Below are positions 9,724-20,758 of a stretch of 64,000 nucleotides of DNA, piece by piece (the first letter of the stretch is position 1; every line of letters begins with the position of its first letter). Position numbers and translations under genes: made by a program. The notes under the pieces were generated by a model. That model searched no databases. It was not told the DNA's origin and saw nothing but the letters and a program-made list of their open reading frames with translations. This stretch comes from Ralstonia sp. UNC404CL21Col (GTDB taxonomy: Bacteria; Pseudomonadota; Gammaproteobacteria; Burkholderiales; Burkholderiaceae): positions 108,884 through 172,883 of the forward strand of contig NZ_JIBE01000007.1 in assembly GCF_000620465.1 (NCBI RefSeq), in the 5' to 3' direction.

Positions 9724-9765
9724 AAACAGGGTGGCGATGCCAGGCGCATTGCCACCCTGTTCTTC
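9724..9765 (-). terminator. Terminator downstream of the cytochrome c4 gene
   Basis: On the minus strand a 10-base stem ACAGGGTGGC/GCCACCCTGT with a loop of about 15 bases is followed by TTTTCGTTTC. It separates the cytochrome c4 transcript from resB. Confidence 0.75.
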
Positions 9766-9808
9766 TTATTGATTGTGCGACCGTCACATGACGGCCGGGT
9801 GCGGCAGA

Positions 9809-10468
9809 TTAGCGCAGGCCGGCAATGTAGTCGGCCACCGCCTTGATCTGCTGGGCCGTCATGCGACCGGCCAGGTCGTGCATCTGTACGCTGTTCTTGC
9901 GGGTGCCGCTCTGGAACGCAACCAGTTGAGCCTCGGTGTATTCAGAGAACTGACCTGCGATACGCGGATACTGCGCCGGGATGCCGGCACCCGTCGGGCC
10001 GTGGCAGCCTGCGCACGCGGCGATACCGCGCTTGGCGTCACCGCCGCGATACAGCTTCTGGCCCAGTTCGATGGTGTCCTTGCTCTTGGCCGACCCCGGC
10101 TTCCAAGCCGGCTGCTTGCCCAGATAGGCGCCAATGTCCTTCATGTCCTGATCCGACAGCGCGCCGGCATACAGCGACATGACCGGCTGGTTGCGGTCGG
10201 TCTTGGCCTTGAAATCCTTGAGCTGCTTTTCGATGTATTCGGCGTGCTGGCCGGCCAGCTTCGGGTTGACGTTCATGGCGCTGTTGCCGCCGGCGCCATG
10301 ACAACTGGTACACGCGGGCACGCCATTGGCCGGCACACCGGTGTTGAAGATCGTTTCGCCGCGCGCGGCGTCGGCCTTGGCGACTTTTTGCTCTTCGGCA
10401 TGGGCCACGGTGAAGGCCGATGCCAGGGACAGCGCTGCGACAGCAAAAACGTTCGCGATGCGGTTCAT
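9809..10468 (-). CDS. Di-heme cytochrome c4/c553
   Basis: A 219-residue periplasmic di-heme cytochrome c that carries electrons towards terminal oxidases. A Sec signal peptide ends near AHAEEQ (about residue 24). Two heme sites, CTSCH (53-57) and CAGCH (152-156), lie in two homologous halves, each followed by a methionine candidate for the sixth ligand. ATG 10468 was preferred over GTG 10474 because AAGGTG lies at the right distance. Its neighbours resB and ccsB make the machinery that loads its heme. Confidence 0.93.
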   Translation of the reverse strand: MNRIANVFAVAALSLASAFTVAHAEEQKVAKADAARGETIFNTGVPANGVPACTSCHGAGGNSAMNVNPKLAGQHAEYIEKQLKDFKAKTDRNQPVMSLYAGALSDQDMKDIGAYLGKQPAWKPGSAKSKDTIELGQKLYRGGDAKRGIAACAGCHGPTGAGIPAQYPRIAGQFSEYTEAQLVAFQSGTRKNSVQMHDLAGRMTAQQIKAVADYIAGLR

Positions 10469-10634
10469 TCGCACACCTTGTTTAGATTGTTTTCGAATGC
10501 TGCGTGCGCCGCCCTATGCGGGACCCTGCGGCGCCGGGCGCCCCCTTCTCCTCGTGCCAGTCCCGCGCATGAAAACGGACCGGCCCGGGCCTCGGGGCGG
10601 TCCTGCGACGGATCTGGTGGGGACGTCCGTAAAC

Positions 10635-10655
10635 CGGCGTATTGTACAATAACAC
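10635..10655. promoter_or_regulatory. Palindromic TATA-like element in the divergent spacer
   Basis: The spacer between the cytochrome c4 and engB starts contains the palindrome ATTGTACAAT (10641-10650). It gives a TACAAT -10-like element on both strands. No convincing -35 hexamer is visible at the right distance on either side, so this is only a candidate for the divergent promoters. Confidence 0.3.
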
Positions 10656-10724
10656 CTCTGCAATGCGACCTCGCGGCGCAGCAACCACGCAGTTCTGAAC
10701 TGCAGTTTACAGGTACTGCCGCGC

Positions 10725-11426
10725 ATGTCGCTCCTGCATCAAGCCCGTTTCTTCATCACCGTCAATCATCTGCGTGATTTACCGGCGACCGCCGTGCCGG
10801 AAGTCGCGTTTGCGGGCCGCTCCAACGCGGGCAAATCCACCGCGATCAACATCCTGTGCAACCAGAAGCGGCTGGCTTTTTCCAGCAAGACGCCCGGCCG
10901 CACGCAGCACATCAACTACTTCTCGGTGATGCCCGCCAAGGCGGAGGACCCGCTCGGCTTCCTGGTCGACCTGCCCGGTTACGGCTATGCCGAAGCCCCC
11001 GGCGAGACCAAATCGCATTGGGTTCACCTGCTCGGCGACTACGTCCAGGCGCGCCAGCAACTTGCCGGGCTCGTCATCATGATGGACGCGCGCCGTCCGT
11101 TTACCGACCTCGATTGCCAGATGGTCGAGTGGTTCCTGCCAACGGGCAAGCCGATCCACGTGCTGCTCACGAAGGCGGACAAGCTGACCAACAACGACGC
11201 CTCGCGCGCGCTCATGGCGGCACGCAAGGTGCTGGCCGATTACCGCGCACAGATCGACGGTGATGTGTCGCTGACGGTGCAGCTGTTCTCTAGCTTGAAG
11301 CGTCGCGGCATCGAAGAGGCGCAGCGAATTGTCGCGGGCTGGCTGTGCCTGCCCGAGGCGCTGGAGCCCCAGCTGCAAGCCGAACAGGCAAAAAAAACCC
11401 CGTCGCCAAACGCGCAACGGGGGTAA
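10725..11426 (+). CDS. engB: Ribosome biogenesis GTPase EngB (YsxC/YihA)
   Basis: A 233-residue GTPase needed for late assembly of the 50S subunit. The G motifs are visible: GRSNAGKST (31-39), the switch segment [17 protein letters not shown] and LTKADKL. The C-terminal tail ([16 protein letters not shown]) is an unstructured extension. The ATG follows an ACAGG ribosome-binding site. The stop falls inside a hairpin described separately. Confidence 0.96.
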   Translation: MSLLHQARFFITVNHLRDLPATAVPEVAFAGRSNAGKSTAINILCNQKRLAFSSKTPGRTQHINYFSVMPAKAEDPLGFLVDLPGYGYAEAPGETKSHWVHLLGDYVQARQQLAGLVIMMDARRPFTDLDCQMVEWFLPTGKPIHVLLTKADKLTNNDASRALMAARKVLADYRAQIDGDVSLTVQLFSSLKRRGIEEAQRIVAGWLCLPEALEPQLQAEQAKKTPSPNAQRG

Positions 11427-12572
<1,146 letters not shown>

Positions 12573-14423
12573 TCAAGCCGTGGGCTTGACCGCCTGCGTC
12601 GTGCCGATTGCGCGGCGCAGGCTTTCCAGGAACGTGTCCGCGCGCTCAAAGCCCACCACGCGAGCCTTCAGTTCGCGACCCTGCGTATCGAAGAAGATTG
12701 TGCCCGGTGGGCCGAACAAGCCGAAGCGCTTGAGCAGCGCTTGATCATCCGCATTGTTGGCCGTCACGTCGGCCTGCAGCAGCACCACATCGGCAAGCGC
12801 CTTGCGCACCCGCGCATCGGTAAAGGTCAGGCGCTCCATTTCCTTGCAGCTCACGCACCAGTCGGCATAGAAATCGAGCATCACCGCACGGCCGGACGCG
12901 CTCGCATTGCGCACTTCGGCATCGAGTTCGGTGATGCTCTTGACGCGCTTGAAGGTCACGCCCTGGGTGTCGGCTTGCGCCGATGTCCCTGCCGACGCGC
13001 GAACCAGTCCGGACAGCGGCTGCAGCGGATCGCGGCCGCCGGCGGCGACACCGACCAGTTGCGCGGCGCCCGCCAGCGCAAGCACCACACCCGCAACCTT
13101 GCCCAGGCGCTGCACGTTGCCTGCGCCGTCGGGCAACGAATCGAAGGTCCGCAGAAACACGGCGGCGCCGATCAGCAACCCGCCCCACGCGACCATCACT
13201 GCCCACGCAGGCAACACGGGCTGCACAATCCACAACGCCACAGCCAGCAAGATGAAACCGAACACAGCCTTGGTGACGATCAGCCAATGACCGGCGCGCG
13301 GCAGCAAATTGCCCGCCCCCACACCCACGAGCACAAGCGGCACGCCCATGCCGATCGACATTGCAAACAGCGCCATACCGCCGATCGCAGCGTTGCCGGT
13401 CTGCGCGATATAGGCCAGTGCGCCGGCCAATGCCGGTGTGACGCACGGCGACACGATCAACGCCGAAAGCGCGCCCATCACGACTGCCCCGACAATCTCG
13501 CCACCACCATGCCTGCTGGAGGCTTTTGTCAGGTGATCGCGCCAGGCCGCCGGCAACTGCAATTCATACAGACCGAACATCGACAGCGACAGCACCACCA
13601 TCAATACGGCGAATGCGCCCAGCACCCAAGCGTTCTGCAACGCAGCTTGCAGGCCCTGTCCCGCCAAGCCCGCTGCCACGCCCACCGCGGTATAGACCAC
13701 GGCCATACCCAACACGTACGCAATCGACACGAAAGCGGCGCGGGAACGCGTCGCGTGCTCGCCGACAACGATCGCCGACAGGATCGGCAACATCGGCAGC
13801 ACGCACGGCGTGAAGGTCAGCAACAGCCCGAGCCCGAAGAACAACGCCGCAATCGCGCCGAGGTTGCCGCTGCCCAGCGTGCTGGCGATGCGGCCGAGTG
13901 CGTCGCCGGAACTGGTCTCGCCACCGCCCACGGACGACGCGCCCGGCGACACTGCGGCGGGCTCGACATGGAATCGGCTCTTCATCGGCGGATAACACAG
14001 GCCCTGATCCGCGCATCCCTGCGACGTGACGATCAATGTGAACGGCGCCGTCGCGTTCTGCGCCTTTACATGGAATGCGACTTCATGGCGATAGGTTTCG
14101 ACGTCCTTGTTGAACGTCTCGTCAAACTTGACCTTGCCCGCCGGCATGTCGGAAAGCGACAGCGTGGTGGTTGCCGGATCCGCCGCGACCGCGAAACGCT
14201 CGCGGTACATGTAGTAGCCATCGGCAATAGCGAATTTGATTTCGACAGTTTGGCCATCGACTTGCGCGGCCGAAAAGCGAAATGCCTGTTCAGGCGGCAG
14301 GAAATCGTCGGCAGCATGCGCGGACACGTGCACTGTCGCCATTGCGACCAGCAGCAATAGGCACTGCACCATGCGCCGCACGGACCGGAACGAAGAGAAA
14401 GTCATATCAACGGCAATCGACAT
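12573..14423 (-). CDS. dsbD: Thiol:disulfide interchange protein DsbD
   Basis: A 616-residue inner-membrane protein that carries electrons from cytoplasmic thioredoxin to periplasmic DsbC/DsbG and cytochrome c thioreductants. It has a signal peptide, an N-terminal periplasmic domain with a cysteine pair (SQGCADQGLCYPP), eight membrane helices with the transport cysteines in PCVLPMLPIL and SPCVTPALAGAL, and a C-terminal thioredoxin-like domain with WCVSC (522-526). ATG 14423 overlaps the cutA stop (ATGA); ATG 14405 is an alternative. Co-transcription with cutA is common in proteobacteria. Confidence 0.96.
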   Translation of the reverse strand: MSIAVDMTFSSFRSVRRMVQCLLLLVAMATVHVSAHAADDFLPPEQAFRFSAAQVDGQTVEIKFAIADGYYMYRERFAVAADPATTTLSLSDMPAGKVKFDETFNKDVETYRHEVAFHVKAQNATAPFTLIVTSQGCADQGLCYPPMKSRFHVEPAAVSPGASSVGGGETSSGDALGRIASTLGSGNLGAIAALFFGLGLLLTFTPCVLPMLPILSAIVVGEHATRSRAAFVSIAYVLGMAVVYTAVGVAAGLAGQGLQAALQNAWVLGAFAVLMVVLSLSMFGLYELQLPAAWRDHLTKASSRHGGGEIVGAVVMGALSALIVSPCVTPALAGALAYIAQTGNAAIGGMALFAMSIGMGVPLVLVGVGAGNLLPRAGHWLIVTKAVFGFILLAVALWIVQPVLPAWAVMVAWGGLLIGAAVFLRTFDSLPDGAGNVQRLGKVAGVVLALAGAAQLVGVAAGGRDPLQPLSGLVRASAGTSAQADTQGVTFKRVKSITELDAEVRNASASGRAVMLDFYADWCVSCKEMERLTFTDARVRKALADVVLLQADVTANNADDQALLKRFGLFGPPGTIFFDTQGRELKARVVGFERADTFLESLRRAIGTTQAVKPTA

Positions 14424-14761
14424 CAGTTGGAGCGCAGGCGCGTTTCATCGGCAACCCACGCGAGATACGCGGGCAACCCGGCAGCGAGCGGCACAGCGAT
14501 GATCTCAGGCACCTCGTACGGATGGGCCTCGCGCAGCGCGGTTTCCAATGCCGGATAGGCTGCACGCGTGGTCTTGATCAGCAGAGGAATCTCGGCGGCG
14601 TGCTCGATCGCACCATTCCACCAATACGTCGACGCACAAGCTGGCAAGCGATTGACGCACGCTGCTGCACGCGATTCCAGGACGGCCTTGGTTACGCGAT
14701 CCGCGCTGTCGGCATCGGGTAGGTTGGTCAGCACCAGCAGCACTTCGGTTCCGGCAGACAT
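14423..14761 (-). CDS. cutA: Divalent cation tolerance protein CutA
   Basis: A 112-residue trimeric ferredoxin-like protein. The name comes from copper tolerance, and its exact role is not settled. The signature (TTRAAYPALETALREAHPYE followed by VPEIIAVPLAAG) and the WWNG segment are present. ATG 14761 has GGAGT upstream; the frame continues further upstream without homology. The stop overlaps the start of dsbD, so the two are translationally coupled. Confidence 0.94.
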   Translation of the reverse strand: MSAGTEVLLVLTNLPDADSADRVTKAVLESRAAACVNRLPACASTYWWNGAIEHAAEIPLLIKTTRAAYPALETALREAHPYEVPEIIAVPLAAGLPAYLAWVADETRLRSN

Positions 14762-14809
14762 AGATACTCCACGGATGCTTTCCGACAGGCAAACGCAAAA
14801 AATGGGCAA

Positions 14810-14843
14810 CAAAAAAGCCAGGATGTGAATCCTGGCTTCATTG
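14810..14843 (-). terminator. Terminator of the alpha operon
   Basis: On the minus strand AAGCCAGGATTCACATCCTGGCTT forms a stem (AGCCAGGA/TCCTGGCT) followed by TTTTTTG. It lies about 75 bases after the rplQ stop and separates it from cutA. Confidence 0.88.
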
Positions 14844-14918
14844 TAATGCGCGCAGAAGCACGCATCTTGCAGGTTGCCCAGCGCGACGCCATGTCGCACT
14901 GGCAAACCTGGGCAAAGC

Positions 14919-15317
14919 TTATTCAGCTGCGCCGTCGACTTCCACAGCTTCGGCAACTTCCGGACGATCGAGCAGCTCGACCAGTGCCATCGGCGCATTG
15001 TCGCCTTGGCGGAAGCCGAACTTCAGGATACGGGTGTAGCCGCCCGGACGGGTAGCGAAACGCGGGCCCAGTTCGTTGAACAGCTTGGTGACCATGTCGC
15101 GGTCACGCAGGCGGGCGAATGCCAGACGGCGGTTGGCAACGGTGTCCTTCTTGGCCAGCGTGATCAGCGGCTCGACAACCTTGCGCAGCTCCTTGGCCTT
15201 CGGCAGGGTGGTCTTGATCAGCTCGTGCTGCAGCAGCGAGTTCGACATGTTGCGCAGCATCGCGAGACGGTGCGACGAGGTGCGGTTCAGTTTCCGCAAA
15301 CCATGACGGTGACGCAT
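14919..15317 (-). CDS. rplQ: 50S ribosomal protein L17
   Basis: A 132-residue 50S protein. It begins [20 protein letters not shown], the conserved L17 start, and keeps the core [20 protein letters not shown]; the acidic tail [13 protein letters not shown] is variable. It is the last gene of the alpha operon, 153 bases after rpoA, and is followed by a terminator. Confidence 0.97.
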   Translation of the reverse strand: MRHRHGLRKLNRTSSHRLAMLRNMSNSLLQHELIKTTLPKAKELRKVVEPLITLAKKDTVANRRLAFARLRDRDMVTKLFNELGPRFATRPGGYTRILKFGFRQGDNAPMALVELLDRPEVAEAVEVDGAAE

Positions 15318-15470
15318 GATGATTCCTTCTTAAAAGTGTTTAACCAGCTCTTCTATCGCCGCCGCTCATACAACATGGCGTGGCGCGGGCCGGTAGCCTT
15401 AACAATAAGCCACCCAAACAGCGATGGCGGAAAACCGGCCGATGCTCTCGCACCGGCCGACAATGACAAC

Positions 15471-16451
15471 TTACTTCTCGAGACCTGCCGGCGGCCAGTT
15501 CTCGAGCTTCATGCCGAGCGTCAGGCCACGCGATGCGAGGACTTCCTTGATCTCGTTGAGCGACTTGCGACCCAGGTTCGGGGTCTTGAGCAGTTCGTTC
15601 TCGGTACGTTGGATCAGGTCGCCGATGTAGTAGATGTTTTCGGCCTTCAAGCAGTTGGCCGAACGCACGGTCAGTTCCAGATCGTCGACCGGACGCAGCA
15701 GAATCGGATCGATCTGCGGCGCACGAGCGGCGGCCGCCTCGGCAGCGCTCTCGGTACCTTCCAGTGCAGCAAACACCGACAGTTGATCAACCAGAATGCG
15801 AGCCGACTGGCGAATCGCTTCTTCCGGCGAGATCACACCGTTGGTCTCGATGTTCATCACCAGCTTGTCGAGGTCAGTACGCTGCTCCACACGGGCAGAC
15901 TCAACTGCGTACGACACACGGCGCACCGGGGCGAACGAGGCGTCCAGCACGATGCGGCCGATGACCTTGCTCGACTCATCGCCGAACTTGCGAACGTTAC
16001 CCGGCACGTAGCCGCGGCCTTGCTCGACCTTCAGTTGCAGGTCCAGCTTGCCACCTGCCGACAGGTTCGCGATGACGTGACCCGGATTGATGATTTCGAC
16101 ATCGTGCGGCAGCTCGATATCGGCGGCGGTCACCACACCTTCGCCTTCCTTGCGCAGCGACACCGTGACTTCATCACGGTTGTGCAGCTTGAACACCACG
16201 CCCTTCAGGTTCAGCAGCAGGTTGACGACGTCTTCCTGCACGCCATCGATGGTGGAATATTCGTGGACGACCCCAGCGATCGTGACTTCGGTCGGGGCAT
16301 AGCCGACCATCGACGACAGCAGCACGCGGCGCAGCGCGTTACCGAGCGTGTGGCCGTAGCCGCGCTCGAACGGTTCCATGACGACCTTCGCGTGATGATC
16401 GCCAAGCGGCTCAACCGCAATAATTTTGGGCTTCAGGAGTGCTGTTTGCAT
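15471..16451 (-). CDS. rpoA: DNA-directed RNA polymerase subunit alpha
   Basis: A 326-residue subunit whose dimer nucleates polymerase assembly. The N-terminal domain (about 1-235) includes [18 protein letters not shown], and the C-terminal domain (about 250-326) has [20 protein letters not shown] and [14 protein letters not shown], which bind UP-element DNA and activators. It is preceded by a 240-base spacer after rpsD that holds a strong hairpin. Confidence 0.98.
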
Positions 16452-16548
16452 TAGGTTGTCCTATTTCAATACCCTCGGCTCGTTACACCGATAAGGCTGA
16501 CGGATTGGACTGGAAAGGTTCCATCACAAACATTGCGACGGAAGACGC

Positions 16549-16575
16549 ACGTGCCGCAATCGCGTTGCGGCACGT
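16549..16575 (-). promoter_or_regulatory. Hairpin in the rpsD-rpoA spacer
   Basis: A perfect 11-base inverted repeat (ACGTGCCGCAA / TTGCGGCACGT) with a five-base loop sits in the 240-base spacer between rpsD and rpoA. No U tract follows on either strand, so it is not a simple terminator. An RNA processing, stability or protein-binding element is more likely. The rest of the spacer shows no credible gene. Confidence 0.6.
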
Positions 16576-16691
16576 AACGAATCGGATCGGCTCTGCACCG
16601 GAGTACTGCCGGCGCAAGAACGCAATGTCGTTGACGATGAGCGTCCCCAGAAAGGCACACGAACCCGCACCTTGCGGTACGGGCGTCGTCA

Positions 16692-17315
16692 TTAACGCGA
16701 ATACAGTTCGACGATCAGGCTTTCGTTGATATCGCCAGCGATATCTGCACGATCCGGAGCCTGCTTGAAGACGCCTTCCATCTTCTTGGCATCCACGCTC
16801 ACCCAGATCGGGAAGCCAGTCTGCTCAGCCAGCGTCAGCGACTCAGCAATACGCACTTGCTTCTTCGACTTTTCGCGGATCGCGATCACGTCGCCCGACT
16901 TGACCTGAGCCGACGGAACGTTCAGAGCTTGGCCGTTCACCAGGATCGCCTTGTGCGACACCAGCTGACGAGCTTCTGCGCGCGTCGAGCCGAAGCCCAT
17001 GCGGTAAACGACGTTGTCCAGACGCGACTCCAGCAGTTGCAGCAGGGTTTCGCCCGTGTTGCCCTTTCGGCGATCGGCTTCTGCGAAGTAGCGGCGGAAT
17101 TGACGTTCCAGCACGCCGTAGATGCGCTTGACCTTCTGCTTTTCACGCAGCTGGTTGCCGTAGTCGGAGGTGCGAGCGCCGGAAGTGCGGCCGTGCTGAC
17201 CAGGCTTGCTGTCCAGCTTGCACTTGTCGGCGAGCGAGCGGCGTGCGCTCTTCAGGAAAAGATCAGTACCTTCGCGGCGAGACAGTTTCGCCTTGGGGCC
17301 GGTATAGCGTGCCAC
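16692..17315 (-). CDS. rpsD: 30S ribosomal protein S4
   Basis: A 207-residue primary 16S rRNA-binding protein that starts 30S assembly; in E. coli it also represses the alpha operon. It begins [20 protein letters not shown] and contains the S4 RNA-binding domain ([20 protein letters not shown], then [15 protein letters not shown]). It lacks the N-terminal zinc cysteines. It is flanked on both sides by spacers with hairpins. Confidence 0.98.
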   Translation of the reverse strand: MARYTGPKAKLSRREGTDLFLKSARRSLADKCKLDSKPGQHGRTSGARTSDYGNQLREKQKVKRIYGVLERQFRRYFAEADRRKGNTGETLLQLLESRLDNVVYRMGFGSTRAEARQLVSHKAILVNGQALNVPSAQVKSGDVIAIREKSKKQVRIAESLTLAEQTGFPIWVSVDAKKMEGVFKQAPDRADIAGDINESLIVELYSR

Positions 17316-17424
17316 GTTGTGTTCCTTCGTTATCAGTCATCCGGAGCGCAGAGGCCTCGGATGGTTCGCTTGCTCAGTCCCAGCAACAGGACCGCAGCGA
17401 ACAGTGGGCTTATGAAAAGACGAA

Positions 17425-17466
17425 ACCCGCCTTCCGGAAAAACCGGAAGACAGGCAAGCGGGCAAG
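17425..17466 (-). promoter_or_regulatory. Stem-loop in the rpsK-rpsD spacer
   Basis: CTTCCGG / CCGGAAG form a 7-base stem around a five-base loop (17431-17449), and CCCGC/GCGGG can extend it as an outer stem. On the minus strand it is followed by a moderately T-rich stretch (TTTCGTCTTTTC). It may be a partial terminator or an S4 control element ahead of rpsD; the role is inferred only from position. Confidence 0.45.
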
Positions 17467-17518
17467 TATAGCACCCGCAGACCAACCTCGCCAACAGCGG
17501 CGCGATCGGTCGAATCGC

Positions 17519-17920
17519 TTAGATGCGACGGCGCTTCGGCGGACGGCAGCCGTTGTGCGGCACCGGCGTCACGTCTTCGATCAACTGGATCTTGATACCC
17601 AGGTTGTTCAGTGCACGGACAGCCGATTCACGACCCGGGCCCGGGCCCTTGATGCGCACTTCCAGGTTCTTGATGCCTTGGTCCTGCGCCACGCGGCCAG
17701 CACTCTCAGCAGCCACCTGGGCGGCGAACGGCGTCGACTTACGCGAGCCCTTGAAGCCTTGGCCACCCGAAGTCGCCCACGACAGAGCGTTGCCCTGACG
17801 GTCGGTGATCGTGATGATCGTGTTGTTGAACGACGCGTGAACGTGCGCGATGCCGTCGGCGACGTTCTTGCGAACCTTCTTACGCGCGCGCTGGGCGGCG
17901 GTATTCGCTGCTTTTGCCAT
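17519..17920 (-). CDS. rpsK: 30S ribosomal protein S11
   Basis: A 133-residue protein of the 30S platform that lines the mRNA exit path. It has the N-terminal basic [20 protein letters not shown], the central [20 protein letters not shown], and ends in [18 protein letters not shown]. It follows rpsM by 24 bases. Confidence 0.98.
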   Translation of the reverse strand: MAKAANTAAQRARKKVRKNVADGIAHVHASFNNTIITITDRQGNALSWATSGGQGFKGSRKSTPFAAQVAAESAGRVAQDQGIKNLEVRIKGPGPGRESAVRALNNLGIKIQLIEDVTPVPHNGCRPPKRRRI

Positions 17921-17944
17921 AGTTCCTATCCTTTACCCGACGGA

Positions 17945-18310
17945 TTACTTCTTGAGCGCGACGCCGGCCTTGCGCGGACCCTTGCGGGTACGGGCATTGG
18001 TGCGGGTACGCTGACCACGCATCGGCAGGCCCTTGCGGTGGCGCACGCCACGGTAGCAGCCCAGATCCATCAGGCGCTTGATGTTCATCGTCGTTTCGCG
18101 GCGGAGATCGCCTTCAACGAGGAACTTCTCGATTTCCTTACGCAGCGCGTCCTGGTCCGGATCCGTCAGGTCCTTGACCTTCTTGTCGGTCGGGATGCCA
18201 GTAGCCTCGCAAATCTTCTGAGCGCGCGAGCGGCCGATACCGTAGATCGCCGTCAAGCCGATCACGGTATGTTTGTGGTTGGGGATATTGACCCCTGCGA
18301 TACGTGCCAT
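17945..18310 (-). CDS. rpsM: 30S ribosomal protein S13
   Basis: A 121-residue 30S head protein contacting the P-site tRNA and the 50S bridge. It starts [20 protein letters not shown], has the helix-two-turn-helix ([19 protein letters not shown]) and the basic C-terminal tail ([20 protein letters not shown]). It is the first gene of the alpha group, 21 bases after rpmJ with no promoter or terminator visible between, so spc and alpha probably form one transcript. Confidence 0.98.
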
Positions 18311-18331
18311 TCGTCAATCCTCTTTGCGAAA

Positions 18332-18448
18332 TTAGCCTTGGCGCTGCTTATGACGCGGGTCCGTCGAGCAGATCACACGCACCACGCCCTTGCGCTTGAT
18401 GATTTTGCAGTTGCGGCAAATGCGCTTAACAGAAGCCAGCACTTTCAT
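18332..18448 (-). CDS. rpmJ: 50S ribosomal protein L36
   Basis: A 38-residue protein, the smallest of the 50S subunit. Its translation begins [15 protein letters not shown] and ends [11 protein letters not shown]. Cys11, Cys14, Cys27 and His32 form the zinc ribbon, so this is the zinc-binding (C+) form. It lies between infA and rpsM at the usual end of the spc operon. Confidence 0.96.
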   Translation of the reverse strand: MKVLASVKRICRNCKIIKRKGVVRVICSTDPRHKQRQG

Positions 18449-18478
18449 GATTTTCCTCTTCCTTCAATTCCAGTCCGC

Positions 18479-18697
18479 TCACTTCGCCCGGAATACGATG
18501 CGCGCGCGGGACAGATCATACGGGGTCAATTCGACCGTCACCTTGTCCCCGGGCAAGATGCGGATGTAATGCATACGCATCTTGCCGGAAATATGGCCTA
18601 ACACTACGTGGCCGTTCTCTAGCTTGACGCGAAACGTTGCGTTGGGGAGGTTTTCCAGCACCTCGCCCTGCATCTGGATCACGTCATCTTTAGCCAT
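18479..18697 (-). CDS. infA: Translation initiation factor IF-1
   Basis: A 72-residue single OB-fold protein that occupies the ribosomal A site during initiation. It has the conserved core [20 protein letters not shown] and the end [12 protein letters not shown]. Its place between secY and rpmJ is the usual betaproteobacterial arrangement, unlike E. coli where infA is elsewhere. Confidence 0.97.
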   Translation of the reverse strand: MAKDDVIQMQGEVLENLPNATFRVKLENGHVVLGHISGKMRMHYIRILPGDKVTVELTPYDLSRARIVFRAK

Positions 18698-18723
18698 GTC
18701 CCTTCAGGTTCGTGCGATCACTC

Positions 18724-20070
18724 CTAGCGGAGCGTCAGGTTTCCCTTGAAATTCGCCTTCTTCATCAAAGACTCGTACTGCTGAGACATCACGTAGGACT
18801 GCACTTGTGCCATGAAGTCCATCGTAACGACCACGATGATCAACAGGGACGTCCCACCGAAGTAGAACGGCACGTTCCAGCGCAGCACCAAGAACTCCGG
18901 CAACAGACACACCAGCGTGATGTAGATCGCACCCGCCAAGGTCAGACGCACCAGAATCTTGTCGATATACCGCGTGGTTTGCTCGCCCGGACGGATGCCC
19001 GGAATGAACGCCCCACTCTTCTTCAGGTTATCCGCCACTTCCCGGCTGTTATAGACCAGCGCGGTGTAGAAGAAACAGAAGAAGATGATCGCCGCTGCAT
19101 ACAGCAGGATGTACACCGGCTGACCGGGCGACAGCGTCGCCGCCAAGTCCTTGACGACCCGTGCAACCGGATTCGTCGAGTTACCGGCTGTAAACCAGCC
19201 CGCGATCGTGGCCGGGAACAGAATGATCGACGATGCGAAGATCGGCGGAATCACCCCAGCCATATTCAACTTCAGCGGCAAATGCGACGACTGCCCGCCA
19301 TAAATCTTGTTACCAACCTGCCGCTTGGCGTAGTTGACGAGGATCTTGCGCTGACCACGTTCAATGAACACGACCAGGAACGTCACCGCACCAATAATCG
19401 CCACGACCAGGATCGCCGAGAAAATCCCCATCGACCCCGTACGTACCAGCTCGAACAACCCGCCGATCGCGTTGGGCAGCCCTGCAGCAATCCCGCCGAA
19501 AATGATGATCGAGATCCCGTTGCCCAGACCACGCTCGGTGATCTGCTCACCCAGCCACATCAGGAACATCGTGCCCGTCACCAGCGTAATCACAGCGGTG
19601 GCCCGGAACATCAGACCCGGATCCAAAACCAGACCCGGCTGCGCTTCGAGTGCCACTGCAATTCCCAGCGCCTGGAACGTTGCCAGGACGACCGTGCCGT
19701 AGCGCGTGTACTGCGTAATCTTGCGCTGGCCGGCTTGGCCTTCCTTCTTCAACGATTCCAGCTGCGGCAACACGATCGTCAGCAGCTGCATGATGATCGA
19801 CGCCGAGATGTACGGCATGATCCCCAGCGCAAACACCGTGAAACGCGACAGCGCGCCGCCGGAGAACAGGTTGAACATCCCCAGGATGCCGCCCGACTGC
19901 CGTTGGAAAAGCTGCGCCAGTTGATCCGGATCGATACCCGGCACAGGAATGTGCGCGCCGATCCGGTACACCAGCAGTGCCAGAACCAGGAACACCAGCC
20001 GACGGCGAAGATCGCCGTACTTGGCCGTGTTCTTGGCCTGGGCCATCACATTAGGTTTCGCCGTGGCCAA
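18724..20070 (-). CDS. secY: Protein translocase subunit SecY
   Basis: A 448-residue central channel of the Sec translocon, with ten membrane helices. Conserved parts include [20 protein letters not shown] (plug side), the cytoplasmic loop [17 protein letters not shown] and the C-terminal [20 protein letters not shown]. It is within the spc operon after rplO. Its partner secE is also in this window at 62.8 kb. Confidence 0.98.
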   Translation of the reverse strand: MATAKPNVMAQAKNTAKYGDLRRRLVFLVLALLVYRIGAHIPVPGIDPDQLAQLFQRQSGGILGMFNLFSGGALSRFTVFALGIMPYISASIIMQLLTIVLPQLESLKKEGQAGQRKITQYTRYGTVVLATFQALGIAVALEAQPGLVLDPGLMFRATAVITLVTGTMFLMWLGEQITERGLGNGISIIIFGGIAAGLPNAIGGLFELVRTGSMGIFSAILVVAIIGAVTFLVVFIERGQRKILVNYAKRQVGNKIYGGQSSHLPLKLNMAGVIPPIFASSIILFPATIAGWFTAGNSTNPVARVVKDLAATLSPGQPVYILLYAAAIIFFCFFYTALVYNSREVADNLKKSGAFIPGIRPGEQTTRYIDKILVRLTLAGAIYITLVCLLPEFLVLRWNVPFYFGGTSLLIIVVVTMDFMAQVQSYVMSQQYESLMKKANFKGNLTLR

Positions 20071-20103
20071 ACGGATGCTCCGTCAGTGTAAAACAGCAAG
20101 CTA

Positions 20104-20535
20104 TTAGGCCAGCGAGCCACCAGCCGCTTCGATTGCAGCTTTCGCCCCAGCCGTCGCGCCGATACCCTTCAGAGTTACCTTCTTGTCGATTTCGCCCGAC
20201 AGGATCACCTTGGCGCTCTTGACCATCTCGCCAACGAGGCCGGCTTGCTTGAGGGACAGCAGATCGATTTCTTCGATCGGCAGGCCCGCCAGGTCGCCCA
20301 GACGCACTTCAGCGGTGAATTCCTTGGTCAGCGAGGTGAAACCACGCTTGGGCAGACGACGATGCAGGGGCATCTGGCCGCCTTCAAAGCCGACCTTGTG
20401 GAAACCACCCGAACGCGACTTCTGACCCTTGTGACCACGACCAGCCGTCTTGCCCAGGCCCGAACCAATACCGCGACCAACGCGGCGCTTGGCGTGCTTG
20501 GAGCCGGCTGCCGGCTTCAGGTTATTCAGTTGCAT
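20104..20535 (-). CDS. rplO: 50S ribosomal protein L15
   Basis: A 143-residue 50S assembly protein. The glycine-rich N terminus ([20 protein letters not shown], followed by KSRSGG) threads into 23S rRNA, and the C-terminal fold includes [20 protein letters not shown]. It lies between rpmD and secY. Confidence 0.97.
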   Translation of the reverse strand: MQLNNLKPAAGSKHAKRRVGRGIGSGLGKTAGRGHKGQKSRSGGFHKVGFEGGQMPLHRRLPKRGFTSLTKEFTAEVRLGDLAGLPIEEIDLLSLKQAGLVGEMVKSAKVILSGEIDKKVTLKGIGATAGAKAAIEAAGGSLA

Positions 20536-20553
20536 GTTCTTCTCCGTCTTGCC

Positions 20554-20736
20554 TTAGCCGATGACCTTGACCAGGTAGGACACCTTGTTGATCATGCCGC
20601 GCACTGCGGGCGTGTCCTGCAATTCGGACACCGAGTTCATGCGGCGCAGGCCCAGGCCGCGCACCGTGGCGCGGTGGTCTTCGCGCGTACCGATCAGGCT
20701 GCGCACGAGTTGGACTTTCACGGTTTTCTGCGACAT
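20554..20736 (-). CDS. rpmD: 50S ribosomal protein L30
   Basis: A 60-residue 50S protein beginning [16 protein letters not shown] and containing [23 protein letters not shown] 20736 was chosen because GGTGA precedes it and the family starts here; the frame continues three codons upstream. It is between rpsE and rplO. Confidence 0.96.
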   Translation of the reverse strand: MSQKTVKVQLVRSLIGTREDHRATVRGLGLRRMNSVSELQDTPAVRGMINKVSYLVKVIG

Positions 20737-20758
20737 ATCGTTCACCTATCCCTTCGGC

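Noticed and set aside
15435..15465. CCGGCCG repeats between rpoA and rplQ
   Set aside because: The repeats are short, self-palindromic and expected by chance at this GC content; no consistent structure.
16466..16660. A 64-codon minus-strand frame in the rpsD-rpoA spacer
   Set aside because: It has no ribosome-binding site or known family and crosses the hairpin; the spacer is better read as regulatory.
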